DNA of 34,395 bases from contig URNC01000006.1 of NCBI GenBank assembly GCA_900549065.1, forward strand, positions 1 to 34,395, written 5' to 3'. Source of the DNA: an uncultured Collinsella sp. (GTDB lineage: Bacteria > Actinomycetota > Coriobacteriia > Coriobacteriales > Coriobacteriaceae). Each line of letters begins with the position of its first letter. Position 1 is the first letter of the stretch. The notes below the pieces were generated by a model, which made no database searches, was not told the origin of the DNA, and saw only the letters and a list, made by a program, of their open reading frames with translations. Shown here piece after piece: positions 9,141 through 17,536 of the stretch. The position numbers were made by a program, and so were the translations under genes.

Positions 9141-10493
9141 ATGGCATTCAACGACTTGATCGCCCAGAAAATAAAGGACTTTGAACAGCAGGGGGTTTCG
9201 CAGGTCTTTGAGCGAGACCTTGATCTAGGAAACCCACAGGAGCCAAAGCGCGACAACATCGTAAATGTGATTGTGGGGACCCGCCGTTGTGGAAAGACGT
9301 ATCGCCTGTATCAGGAGATGCAGCGGCTTCAGGGCCGGGGCGTCGAGCTTGACCGGATGCTTTACTTTAATTTTGAGGACGAGCGCTTGCGCCCGTATGA
9401 GTCATCGCTGCTGGCGGACGTGCTCGATACGTTCTATGCGCTGTATCCTGCTGCTCGAACCGAGGGCGCTTACATTTTCTTTGACGAGATCCAGGAAATT
9501 CCCGAATGGGGTGCGTTTCTGCGGCGTGTAGTCGATACGGAGAAAGCGACCGTCTATGTGACGGGATCTTCTTCTAAGATGCTGTCCTCAGAGCTTAAGA
9601 GCGAGTTCAGGGGTCGTTCTCTTATACGGGAGCTTTTTCCGTTGAGTTTTTCGGAATACGTTCGATATAAGACGGGGAACGTTTTCGAGTCAGATGCGAC
9701 CTTTTCCCCAAGAGATGCAGCGCTGCTTCGACATCATCTGATCGGATATCTTGAACGAGGGGGATTCATCGCGACGCTTGAGCAGACGCCCACAGACGCG
9801 ATTCAGCTGCTACAGGAATATGCTTCGCGAACGGTCGCTATGGACGTCGTTGAGCGTTACGACGTCAAGAACCCTCGCTTGGCATCGCTGTTCCTAACGC
9901 GGTGTATGGCATCTTCGGGACGAGAGCTGTCGGTGAACAAAGTGTACAACGAGTTCAAGAGCAGGCAGATACCCGTCAGTCGTAATTCGCTCAGCGACTT
10001 ACTTGAGTATTATGAGGACGCCTACCTGCTGTTCTCCGTGCCGGAGTTCACGCGTTCACTGGCAAATAACATGCGGTCTGCGTCTAAGGTCTACGCTGTC
10101 GATCCTGCGATGTTTGGAGCATTCTCTCCCGCATCGGCATTGGACCAGGGCCAGAGGCTCGAGACCGCAGTGTTCAACGCGCTAAGAAGAAGGACTCCCG
10201 CGGTGAGGATCGGATCGGTCTGCCGCCTGCTGATCAAAGAGAAGAGCAAAAGCCATGAGGTGGACTTTGTGGCTGGGGACGCACTTCTCATGCGGGCTTA
10301 TAGCCTGATTCAGGTGAGTGTGGATATGGCAAGTGAGAAAACGCGCGAGCGCGAAATTGCCGCGCTTGATGCCTCGATGGCCCAGTTCGATCTTGGCGAG
10401 TCGGCAATCGTTACCATGGATGAGCAGGCCGATATTCCATGCGAACACGGTGTGGTACACGTTGTGCCCGCATGGAAGTGGCTCCTTGCCTAA
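9141..10493 (+). CDS. AAA-type ATPase with DUF4143 C-terminal domain
   Basis: The product has 450 residues, the normal size for this family. Walker A is GTRRCGKT at 46-53 and Walker B is YIFFDEIQ, with Asp115-Glu116. A sensor-1-like strand VYVTGSSSKML and the family signature FRGRSLIRELFPLSFSEYV follow. The C-terminal half is DUF4143: SLSDLLEYYEDAYLLFSVP, then a nuclease-like motif EVDFVAGD near residue 375. Such proteins are common accessory genes in bacteria and archaea; their biological role is poorly known. The ATG at 9141 follows GGAGA with short spacing. Codon choice (CTT, CGA, ATA, AAT) and visibly lower GC differ from clpB and other neighbours, suggesting transfer. It stands alone, ends before a hairpin, and is preceded by its own palindromic control region. 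Confidence 0.85.
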   Translation: MAFNDLIAQKIKDFEQQGVSQVFERDLDLGNPQEPKRDNIVNVIVGTRRCGKTYRLYQEMQRLQGRGVELDRMLYFNFEDERLRPYESSLLADVLDTFYALYPAARTEGAYIFFDEIQEIPEWGAFLRRVVDTEKATVYVTGSSSKMLSSELKSEFRGRSLIRELFPLSFSEYVRYKTGNVFESDATFSPRDAALLRHHLIGYLERGGFIATLEQTPTDAIQLLQEYASRTVAMDVVERYDVKNPRLASLFLTRCMASSGRELSVNKVYNEFKSRQIPVSRNSLSDLLEYYEDAYLLFSVPEFTRSLANNMRSASKVYAVDPAMFGAFSPASALDQGQRLETAVFNALRRRTPAVRIGSVCRLLIKEKSKSHEVDFVAGDALLMRAYSLIQVSVDMASEKTREREIAALDASMAQFDLGESAIVTMDEQADIPCEHGVVHVVPAWKWLLA

Positions 10494-10508
10494 TCATCTA
10501 CGGATCGT

Positions 10509-10530
10509 GGGGCCAGGACCTCCTGGCCCC
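10509..10530. terminator. Hairpin between two convergent genes
   Basis: GGGGCCAGGA (10509-10518), loop CC, TCCTGGCCCC (10521-10530). It lies between the converging ATPase and minus-strand membrane protein genes. Only TTCATC follows on the plus strand, so efficiency is uncertain. Confidence 0.6.
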
Positions 10531-10565
10531 TTCATCACGGTTGGGGAGCACCATGATGCGCCCGG

Positions 10566-12068
10566 CTAGTCCTGGGCCTTGATGCTCGGCAGGAGAATCT
10601 GGGCGAGGTAGTCGGTCTCGAGTTTGGTCGCGGCGTCAGCCTTGCCGTCTTTACCGACCAGGTCGTTTTTGATCTGGCTGTATGTGTAGCGGTTGCCGGT
10701 CGTGAGCTCGACAAGCTCAATCGCCGTATCCATGGGGTAGGTCGACACAGGGTCCTGCGTGCGTCCATTAGCGGTTTGCGGAATCACGTACGGATAGACA
10801 GGACCGCTCGCATAGACGGTGTAGCCGTTACCTAGGCTGAGCGTGCCCAAAACCGTATCGCCGTCGTCGGGCGTAAAGGTCTCGCCGTCGCGCACCGCGA
10901 CGAGCGTCACGAGCGGTGTGTTGGTGTCGCCGTCCAGATAAATGCACAGCGTACTGCCGTTTTGCCAGGTGGCGACTTTGCCATACCACTCAACCGGAAT
11001 ATCGAGCTGATACAGGTCCGTCGCCTTGTGTCGAGCGTCGGCATCGCGGGCGGACTGTGCTTCGCTTGCGCTTACGGCGTTGGCGGCGGCATCGCGGCGT
11101 GTAATTGCCGCCTGCTGGAGTATCTTTGCCGCGGCGGCAGAGCTCGCGCCGCCTTCCTCGGCATACTTGGCGGCGGCATCGATCTGGTCGTCAGTCACCG
11201 TGTCGGCCGAAGGCACCTTGAGCCTAAAGGTGGCCTGGGCACTCAAATCCTGTCCATCGCTCTTAATGGTGACCTGCGCCTTGGTGGTCGGCACGGTGTA
11301 AATGGTACCGTCGGCTGCGATGGGGGACCCAGCGATGGAGAGCGTGTAATCGCCGGGCAGCAGCTTAATGCCGCGACCATGCTCGTCAACGTAGAGCGTT
11401 TCGCTCACGGAAGAACCGTCGGAATCCTGCCCGCTCACCTGTACGGGAATCTTGGAGCCAGTTGGGCAGTCGAGGCCCGCGGCATGCACGCCAATCTGCA
11501 CCGACATCATCGTGTGCGCACTGGCGGCGACAGCGGCGGCCTGCTCTTGCTGATATCCGTTCCAGGCAGCATAGCCTGCGCCGCCGGCGACGAGCGCGAC
11601 GGCCACAACGCCGGCAACCATCAGGTTGCGGCGCTTGGGCGGCATCTTACGATGACGAACCTCGGCTTCGCGTGCCGAGGGAACGGACGGTAGGGGAATA
11701 TCGCCCATGGCGATGGTTTCGTCCACGGCAGGCGCAGAGCCCAGGCCGGGGAGCTCGCGGGTCAGCGAATCTTCGGCCGGCAAGCTGCCGAGCAAGATGG
11801 TTTCCTCGCTCGTGTCGGATCCGGGCTGGTCGTCGGCCTTGCATTCGGATTCCTCGTGCCCCGCCTCGTCTTCGGTGGGCGCGGCGCTATCGTCTTTTGC
11901 ATTCCGATCATCGGGCTGCGCCTCGATTTCTGGCTCATCCTGCACATCAACGCTCGGATCGTCAAACGCAATCTCGGCCAGTGCGATCTGGTCTAGGCTC
12001 TCCAGGGCTTCGGCACATGCTTCCGCATCCTGGGCCGCATCCTCGCGGCCATACGTCTCATCGCTCAT
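10566..12068 (-). CDS. Single-pass membrane protein with acidic cytoplasmic N-terminus
   Basis: The minus-strand ATG at 12068 follows GGGGGA and gives 500 residues; the open frame to 12119 lacks a ribosome site. Residues 1-~140 are very acidic and low in complexity (Asp/Glu/Ala), followed by a basic stretch RHRKMPPKRRN and one transmembrane helix (VAGVVAVALVAGGAGYAAW, ~150-170). The remaining ~330 residues would be outside the membrane. They include a beta-rich part with YVDEHGRGIKLLPGDYTLSI (a carboxypeptidase-regulatory/PEGA-like look), an Ala-rich helical segment (~300-345), and a terminal domain (YQLDIPVEWYGKVATWQNGS onward). No enzyme motif is seen. The layout resembles actinobacterial cell-envelope or sensor-like proteins, but I cannot name the family. 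It is monocistronic and converges on the ATPase gene. Confidence 0.75.
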   Translation of the reverse strand: MSDETYGREDAAQDAEACAEALESLDQIALAEIAFDDPSVDVQDEPEIEAQPDDRNAKDDSAAPTEDEAGHEESECKADDQPGSDTSEETILLGSLPAEDSLTRELPGLGSAPAVDETIAMGDIPLPSVPSAREAEVRHRKMPPKRRNLMVAGVVAVALVAGGAGYAAWNGYQQEQAAAVAASAHTMMSVQIGVHAAGLDCPTGSKIPVQVSGQDSDGSSVSETLYVDEHGRGIKLLPGDYTLSIAGSPIAADGTIYTVPTTKAQVTIKSDGQDLSAQATFRLKVPSADTVTDDQIDAAAKYAEEGGASSAAAAKILQQAAITRRDAAANAVSASEAQSARDADARHKATDLYQLDIPVEWYGKVATWQNGSTLCIYLDGDTNTPLVTLVAVRDGETFTPDDGDTVLGTLSLGNGYTVYASGPVYPYVIPQTANGRTQDPVSTYPMDTAIELVELTTGNRYTYSQIKNDLVGKDGKADAATKLETDYLAQILLPSIKAQD

Positions 12069-12188
12069 ATATCCCCCAATGCAATATCGGCTCAACACTG
12101 TACCCAAAAATGGAGCCATATAAAGCGCATACGAAATATAAGATCCGATTTAACCTGAGCGCATCCTGGGTCGCATCCTCGCGGCAAC

Positions 12189-12228
12189 AAAAAGCCCCCG
12201 GAAAGCGGACAAATCGCTTTCCGGGGGC
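12189..12228 (-). terminator. Rho-independent terminator of the TetR/membrane protein pair
   Basis: On the minus strand GCCCCCGGAAAGCG (12228-12215), loop of 7, CGCTTTCCGGGGGC (12207-12194) is a perfect 14-bp stem followed by TTTTT (12193-12189). It ends the transcript that carries the 12299-13306 gene. Confidence 0.92.
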
Positions 12229-12298
12229 ATGCAATACGTTGCATTGCGCGGAGTCGGCCAGGCGGCTTCACATTCAAGCGACGTTTGCGTCAGGCGCG

Positions 12299-13306
12299 TT
12301 ACTCGGCGTGAGCGTAATCAACCTTGGCGCGGCGAGCGGTAGCCTTCTCCCAATCGCTGGTGCCCTCAAAGACATCCTGCTTGTAGGGATTGCGACCGAG
12401 CTTCTTGGCGCGGTAGGCGATGTAGATGATCGCGGCGACGTTGGCGACCAGTGCGGCGATCGAGACCGCGGTAGCGGCGCCGGGGTCGAGCGTGGAGTGG
12501 GTCACAAAGATGGACTCCTCCTGGAAGTACGGGAACACCTGGGCAAACATGCACCAAATGGCCAGCGTAAAGGCGCGGTTCTGGATCCAGCCGCCCTTGT
12601 TCCAGATAAAGGCGGCGACGGTGGGCGCCAGCAGCAGCGCAAAGCCGCAGAACCAGGAGTGGGTGGGCAGGCAGTTGTAGGTGTAGCAGAAGTTCCAGAT
12701 ATCGTAGGCGATGATGTAGACCCAGGTCATATCGGGCCACAGCATATCGGTCTGATCCTCGGAGGCGTAGACGCTCCACCAACCGGTCATGCAGAAGATG
12801 TTGATGATACCGGCGATGCCGTTGAACACGTTGTTCCAGCCGGCCAGCTGTGTGGCGCCCTCGGAGGTGACCCAGGTGGACTCGCCCAGGACAAAGAAGT
12901 GATAGGCGCTCTCAAAGTCGGACACGACGGCAATCATGATGTTGATGGCGACGATCACAAACGGCCATGCGCGGAACCAATGCGCCTTGCCGATCTTTCC
13001 CCACTGGTACTTAATGGCAATGAAGCCCCAGCAACCGGCGAGCGCCGCGTATACCTTGGCGTAGTGGAACCAGCTGTTCTGGTACACATGGGTGGGGTTG
13101 GTGAGCGCCCACTCGGCACCCTGCGAAACGCCCACGGCGATGGCGACGCAGTAGATGGTCATGGCGAGCGGAGCCACGCCAAAGATGATTGCCGCGCCGA
13201 GCTTGGTGCGGCGGCCGACCTCGTTGAGCACGATCAGGCCAATAAAGACCATGGCCCAGCCGGCCCAGTGGATAAGGGTATCGCTACCCCAAACATCGAA
13301 CAGCAT
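12299..13306 (-). CDS. Polytopic membrane protein, DUF5692-like
   Basis: A 335-residue protein with about eight hydrophobic helices (e.g. WAMVFIGLIVLNEVG, AAIIFGVAPLAMTIYCVAIA, AFVIVAINIMI-type segments, and VSIAALVANVAAIIYIAY near the end). It has many aromatic residues, Trp above all, in the loops (DMTWVYIIAYDIWNFCYTYN, THSWFCGFALLLAP). It matches what I remember of the uncharacterised DUF5692 family; the name is tentative. A very good ribosome site (AAAGGAGAG) precedes the ATG at 13306. It starts 63 bp after the TetR gene on the same strand and ends in a terminator, so the two form an operon. The TetR protein probably controls both this gene and the divergent oxidoreductase. Transport or membrane-linked redox support are possible roles; neither is shown. 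Confidence 0.75.
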   Translation of the reverse strand: MLFDVWGSDTLIHWAGWAMVFIGLIVLNEVGRRTKLGAAIIFGVAPLAMTIYCVAIAVGVSQGAEWALTNPTHVYQNSWFHYAKVYAALAGCWGFIAIKYQWGKIGKAHWFRAWPFVIVAINIMIAVVSDFESAYHFFVLGESTWVTSEGATQLAGWNNVFNGIAGIINIFCMTGWWSVYASEDQTDMLWPDMTWVYIIAYDIWNFCYTYNCLPTHSWFCGFALLLAPTVAAFIWNKGGWIQNRAFTLAIWCMFAQVFPYFQEESIFVTHSTLDPGAATAVSIAALVANVAAIIYIAYRAKKLGRNPYKQDVFEGTSDWEKATARRAKVDYAHAE

Positions 13307-13369
13307 GCTGCTCTCCTTTCACACGCCCGCGGCCCCTCTTCTGATCGCGGGCAGTTTGGCCAAATGTCG

Positions 13370-14032
13370 TCAGTTCTGGGGCTTGCGCTCCGGATACTTG
13401 GCGGTATAGCCCTCGATGTGGAGTGTCGAGGCGATGATTTCCTTGACCGTCTCGTCGGGCACATCGGGGTGCGTGCGGATATACATCAACAACCCCATGA
13501 TGAGGGTGTAGAACGTCTCGTAGACATGGTCGATGCGTAGCTCATGATGGGCGACAAAGTCCACCACGGTGGTGTCGCAGATATACTGCGCCACGCGCTG
13601 GACCACGTTGTGCAAAAAGCCGCCGTAGAGCGCGCCGCTGCTTGAGGTGAGCGTACTCGGCAGCTCGTGGCCGCTGGCGACCAGGCGCTTAAAGAGCGGG
13701 GCGACGGTGTCGAGTGCGCCCTCGATATCACCGACGATGCGGTTGGCATTCCACTGCTCGAGCTCGGAGATAAAACCGTCGATTGCCTCGTCCATGACGG
13801 CGGTGACGGCGGCGTCCATGTCGGCGAAGTAGTGGTAGAACAATGAACGCGTGCAGCCGGCTCGCTTGGTCACGGCCGATACCGATAGGTGGGACACGCC
13901 CAGCTCGGAGCTTACGGTGCGCACGGCATCGAGGATCTCGCGACGGCGTTCGTCGCCCGTCAGGCGCTTTGCCGCGCTATCGGATGCGGGGACGGCATCG
14001 ACCACAGAGGTACCTGCTGTGTTGTTGCCCAT
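13370..14032 (-). CDS. TetR/AcrR-family transcriptional regulator
   Basis: A 220-residue protein. Residues ~25-75 form the TetR DNA-binding domain: DERRREILDAVRTVSSELGV, then SVSAVTKRAGCTRSLFYHYF, the helix-turn-helix with the family-typical FYHYF ending. The C-terminal ligand domain is helical and unclassified. The ATG at 14032 follows GAAAGGCGG. It is transcribed away from the 925-residue oxidoreductase gene; two TTGAC/GTCAA inverted repeats in the shared 189-bp region are its likely binding sites. The effector is unknown. A downstream partner, the DUF5692-like membrane protein, is probably co-transcribed. Confidence 0.92.
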   Translation of the reverse strand: MGNNTAGTSVVDAVPASDSAAKRLTGDERRREILDAVRTVSSELGVSHLSVSAVTKRAGCTRSLFYHYFADMDAAVTAVMDEAIDGFISELEQWNANRIVGDIEGALDTVAPLFKRLVASGHELPSTLTSSSGALYGGFLHNVVQRVAQYICDTTVVDFVAHHELRIDHVYETFYTLIMGLLMYIRTHPDVPDETVKEIIASTLHIEGYTAKYPERKPQN

Positions 14033-14090
14033 GTTTTGCCGCCTTTCATCCTCTTTTGCCTGACCGTTCGCCTAACAGTCTTGAATATTG

Positions 14091-14128
14091 TTGACGGTTC
14101 GTCAATACTATTTTTGACACAATGTCAA
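14091..14128. promoter_or_regulatory. Two candidate TetR operators in the divergent promoter region
   Basis: Site 1: TTGAC-GGTTC-GTCAA (14091-14105). Site 2: TTGACA-CAA-TGTCAA (14114-14128). Both have TTGAC/GTCAA arms, their centres are 23 bp apart (about two helical turns), and they lie between the divergent tetR and oxidoreductase genes. The TTGAC arms could double as -35 elements, though I cannot pair them with a well-spaced -10. Binding by the adjacent TetR protein is inference. Confidence 0.7.
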
Positions 14129-14221
14129 CAATGGCGGGTGAACGGCATGGGGGCATGCCCGGCCTGCAAAAAAAGAGGGGCGCCGCGGTCCCGCCGGGCT
14201 GTGGCAAGAGAAGGGACAACC

Positions 14222-16999
14222 ATGATTCTCAACGGACCGGGGATTAGCTACACCGAGCCCGACATCGGTTCGGAGTTCGTGCCGCCGCTGCCGGATCATC
14301 CGCGCGAGGCCATCGTCAAGCTGTGCGAGCACTGCACCAACCGTCTGCTGCATCGCGATGAGCTGCTGGGCTACGAGTACTGGTCGTTTGCCGAGGCCGC
14401 AACCGACGAGCAGGCCGAAGTGCTCTGCAAGATGAAGATGCGCCGTCCCTATACGCTGCCCGAGATGGTCAAGCTCACCGGCATGCCCGAAGCCGATATC
14501 GAGAAGATGCTCGACGACATGAGCTACACGGGTCTGCTCGAGTACAACTGGGAAAACCCCGAGCGTGCCAAGCAGTGGGTGCTGCCCATGCTGGTGCCGG
14601 GTTCCGCCGAGTTCCTCAACATGCGCGTGAGCCAGCTCGAGGAGCACCCGGTCTATGCTAAGTTCTTTGAGCAGGCGTCCAAGGGACCGCTGTCCAAGGC
14701 CACGCCGATGGTGCCGCCCGGTGGTGCCGGCATCGGCATGCATGTCATTCCGGTCGAGAAGGCTATCGATGCCGCGAGCACGTCGGTGCCGATCGAGCAT
14801 ATTGAGCATTGGCTCGACAAATACGATGGCAAATATGCCGCCAGCACCTGCAGCTGCCGCGCGAGCCGTCGCGTGATGGGTGAGGGCTGCGCCGACGACC
14901 CGGCCGATTGGTGCATCGCCGTGGGCGATATGGCCGACTACGTGGTTGAGACCGATCGTGGCCATTACGTGACCCGCGACGAGGTTTACGACATCTTGCG
15001 CCAGGCCGAGGACAACGGCTTTGTGCATCAGATCACTAATATCGACGGCGAGAACAAGATCTTCGCCATCTGCAACTGCAACGTCAACGTGTGCTACGCC
15101 CTGCGCACCTCGCAGCTGTTCAACACGCCCAACCTGTCGCGCTCGGCCTATGTCGCTAAGGTCGAGAAGGACAAGTGCGTGGCCTGCGGTCGCTGCGTCG
15201 AGGTGTGTCCGGCCGGCGTCGCCAAGCTGGGCCAGAAGCTCTGCAGCAAAAAGGCCGGCGGACAGGTGCCCGAGTATCCGCGCCAGGAGCTGCCCGATGC
15301 CACCAAGTGGGACCACACCAAGTGGTCGCCCAACTACCGCAACGACAACCGCATCGAGACGCATGAGTCCGGCACCGCTCCCTGCAAGACGGCCTGCCCC
15401 GCGCACGTTGCCGTTCAGGGCTATTTGAAGCTCGCGGCTCAGGGTCGCTATGACGAGGCACTGGCGCTCATCAAGCGTGAGAACCCGCTGCCCGCCATCT
15501 GCGGCCGCGTGTGTAACCGCCGCTGCGAGGATGCCTGCACTCGCGGCCGTGTGGACGCCGCCGTGGCTATCGACGAGGTCAAGAAGTTTATCGCTCAGCG
15601 CGATCTGGATGCCGCGACCCGCTATGTCCCACCTGTGGTGACGCCGACGCGCGCTGGCGGCTTCGATCAGAAGATTGCCATTATCGGTGCCGGTCCGGCC
15701 GGCCTGTCCTGTGCCTTCTATCTGGCCGAGAAGGGCTACAAGCCCGTCGTATTCGAGAAGAACGAGCGCCCGGGCGGTATGCTCACCTACGGTATTCCCA
15801 GCTTTAAGCTGCAGAAGGATGTTATCGAGGCCGAGGTCGAGATCATTCGCCTGATGGGTGCCGAGTTCCGCTATGGCGTTGAGGTCGGTCGCGATGTGAC
15901 GCTCGACGAGCTGCGCGAGCAGGGCTTTAAGGCCTTCTACGTTGCCATTGGCTGCCAGGGCGGCCGCCTTGCCGGTATTCCGGGCGAGGATGCCGAGGAC
16001 GTGACCGTGGCCGTCGACTTCCTTCGCGAGGTTAACAGCGGCAAGATCGATACCCTGTCCGGCCGCACCATTGTGGTGGGCGGCGGTAACGTGGCCATCG
16101 ACGTTGCCCGCAACGCCTGCCGTCTGGGCTCTGAGCACGTTGAGATGTTCTGCCTGGAGAGCGAGGCCCAGATGCCCGCCAGCGAGGAGGAACGTCGCGA
16201 GGCCGTTGAGGACGGCGCTCACATCAGCTGCGGCTGGGGCCCCAAGGAGATTCACCTGGACGAGGCCGGTCGTGTGTGCGGTATCACCTTCAAGCGCTGC
16301 ACGCGTGTCTTTGACGACGAGGGCCGTTTTGCGCCCGAGTACGACGAGAACGATCTGCGCCGTGTCGATGCCGACCGTGTCGTCATGTCGATTGGCCAGT
16401 CCATTGTGTGGGGCGACCTGCTGGCTGGCTCCAAGGTGGAGCTCGGCCGCGGCCAGGGTGCCCTTGCCGATCCCCAGACCTACCAGACCGCCGAGCCAGA
16501 CATCTTTGTGGGCGGCGACGTCTACACCGGCCCCAGCTTTGCCATCGACGCTATCGCCGCCGGCCACGAGGCCGCCGTGTCCATCCATCGCTTTGTGCAG
16601 CCGGGATCCACGCTCACCATCGGCCGCAATCAGCGCCGCTACACCGCGCTCGACCGCGACGACGTTGTGCTCGAGAGCTACGACAACGCGAGCCGCGAGG
16701 TTGCGCATGTGGACCGCGAACGCGAGAAGGCTGCGCCGTTTAGCGAGTATGTTGAGACCTTTACCGAGGAGCAGGTGCGCGTCGAGACCGCCCGCTGCCT
16801 GGGCTGCGGCGCCTCGATCGTCGACCCCAACAAGTGCATCGGCTGCGGCCTGTGCACCACCAAGTGCGCGTTTGACGCCATCCATCTGGATCGCGACCGC
16901 CCCGAGTGCTCCACGATGGTCAAATACGAGCAAAAGCTCCCAAGCCTGGGCAAGTATGCTTTAAAGCGCGCCATCAAGATCAAATTTGGTCGCAAGTAA
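14222..16999 (+). CDS. Large [4Fe-4S]/FAD NAD(P)H-dependent oxidoreductase
   Basis: From ATG 14222 (ribosome site AGAAGGGA) the product has 925 residues. An N-terminal ~290 residues carry Cys35/Cys38 (LCEHCTNR), a winged-helix-like stretch (YTLPEMVKLTGMPEADIEKM) and CSCRASRR. CNCNVNVCY and a ferredoxin motif C319xxCxxCxxxC329P follow. A glutamate-synthase/DPYD-like Fe-S helical domain has CKTAC (388-392) and CGRVCNRRCEDAC (427-439). The FAD site is GAGPAG at 489-494, the second nucleotide site is GGGN at 620-623, and GGDVYTGPSFAIDAIAAGHE completes the FAD fold. The C-terminus has CLGC (859-862) and C872xxCxxCxxxC882. This is the GltD-like flavoprotein module wrapped by ferredoxin domains, fit for electron transfer between NAD(P)H and ferredoxin-type partners. 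The partner and substrate are unknown. hypA follows after 30 bp. The frame is open back to 13889, but that part lies in the promoter. Confidence 0.88.
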   Translation: MILNGPGISYTEPDIGSEFVPPLPDHPREAIVKLCEHCTNRLLHRDELLGYEYWSFAEAATDEQAEVLCKMKMRRPYTLPEMVKLTGMPEADIEKMLDDMSYTGLLEYNWENPERAKQWVLPMLVPGSAEFLNMRVSQLEEHPVYAKFFEQASKGPLSKATPMVPPGGAGIGMHVIPVEKAIDAASTSVPIEHIEHWLDKYDGKYAASTCSCRASRRVMGEGCADDPADWCIAVGDMADYVVETDRGHYVTRDEVYDILRQAEDNGFVHQITNIDGENKIFAICNCNVNVCYALRTSQLFNTPNLSRSAYVAKVEKDKCVACGRCVEVCPAGVAKLGQKLCSKKAGGQVPEYPRQELPDATKWDHTKWSPNYRNDNRIETHESGTAPCKTACPAHVAVQGYLKLAAQGRYDEALALIKRENPLPAICGRVCNRRCEDACTRGRVDAAVAIDEVKKFIAQRDLDAATRYVPPVVTPTRAGGFDQKIAIIGAGPAGLSCAFYLAEKGYKPVVFEKNERPGGMLTYGIPSFKLQKDVIEAEVEIIRLMGAEFRYGVEVGRDVTLDELREQGFKAFYVAIGCQGGRLAGIPGEDAEDVTVAVDFLREVNSGKIDTLSGRTIVVGGGNVAIDVARNACRLGSEHVEMFCLESEAQMPASEEERREAVEDGAHISCGWGPKEIHLDEAGRVCGITFKRCTRVFDDEGRFAPEYDENDLRRVDADRVVMSIGQSIVWGDLLAGSKVELGRGQGALADPQTYQTAEPDIFVGGDVYTGPSFAIDAIAAGHEAAVSIHRFVQPGSTLTIGRNQRRYTALDRDDVVLESYDNASREVAHVDREREKAAPFSEYVETFTEEQVRVETARCLGCGASIVDPNKCIGCGLCTTKCAFDAIHLDRDRPECSTMVKYEQKLPSLGKYALKRAIKIKFGRK

Positions 17000-17029
17000 G
17001 TAGCCATAACGGGAACGGCGGAAGAAAAA

Positions 17030-17458
17030 GTGCATGAATTGGGGATCGTTTACCACATCATTCGCGATGTTGAGAACGTGGCGCGCGCCAATGGCGTGAG
17101 TCGCGTTTCGAGCGTGACGTTGCTGTTGGGCGAGGTCTCGGGCGTCGTTCCCGACTTGCTGCTCGACGCTTGGCGCTGGGCTGCAGATAAAAAGCCTATC
17201 GCGCAGGGCGCGGAGCTTATCGTGGAGCCCGTCGAGGCCGTGACACATTGCGAGGCGTGCGGCTGCGACTACGCGACGGTCGAGTACGGCAAGACCTGCC
17301 CCCATTGCGGTAGCGGCGAGACATACCTGCTGCAGGGCCAAGAGGTCATGATCAAGCAGATCGAGACCCCCGACGAGGATCCGGCAGACGCTGCTCCTGA
17401 CGGCCTCTCCGACGCCCCCGACGCCGTCGACGCCGCCAACCCCCTCCACATCGTCTAG
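17030..17458 (+). CDS. hypA: HypA, nickel metallochaperone for hydrogenase maturation
   Basis: The start is GTG 17030, giving MHELGIVYHI; the N-terminal Met-His-Glu is the nickel site of HypA. The zinc site is present as Cys74-x2-Cys77 and Cys90-x2-Cys93 (HCEAC, TCPHC), with an extra Cys79. The protein passes nickel to hydrogenase precursor (or urease) with HypB in the cytoplasm. Its 142 residues exceed the usual ~115 because of a ~30-residue Asp/Ala/Pro-rich tail. It starts 30 bp after the Fe-S oxidoreductase stop, so the two are probably co-transcribed. No hypB-F or hydrogenase genes are in the window. The pairing hints that the oxidoreductase is tied to hydrogen or formate metabolism, which is inference. 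Confidence 0.92.
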   Translation: MHELGIVYHIIRDVENVARANGVSRVSSVTLLLGEVSGVVPDLLLDAWRWAADKKPIAQGAELIVEPVEAVTHCEACGCDYATVEYGKTCPHCGSGETYLLQGQEVMIKQIETPDEDPADAAPDGLSDAPDAVDAANPLHIV

Positions 17459-17469
17459 GATCCCCTATA

Positions 17470-17536
17470 AGTTGCGGTGAAATAGTTCCTAAATCCAGCC
17501 TTCTGGCTCTTAAACAAGAACTATTCCACCGCAACT
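17470..17536. repeat. Inverted repeat family 'AGTTGCGGTG', copy 2
   Basis: AGTTGCGGTGAAATAGTTC (17470-17488) pairs with GAACTATTCCACCGCAACT (17518-17536) over 19 bp with one A-C mismatch. It starts 12 bp after hypA. The arms are identical to those of copy 3, including the mismatch, while the loops differ. Confidence 0.88.

Noticed and set aside
11462..13540. 692-codon plus-strand frame across two minus-strand genes
   Set aside because: It spans a terminator, an intergenic gap and three minus-strand genes, and its product is Arg/Ala/Gly-rich without domains.
14108..16933. 941-codon open frame on the minus strand opposite the oxidoreductase gene
   Set aside because: It mirrors a gene with clear domains and reads as low-complexity Ala/Leu/Val/His/Asp without any domain, an effect of high GC at third codon positions.
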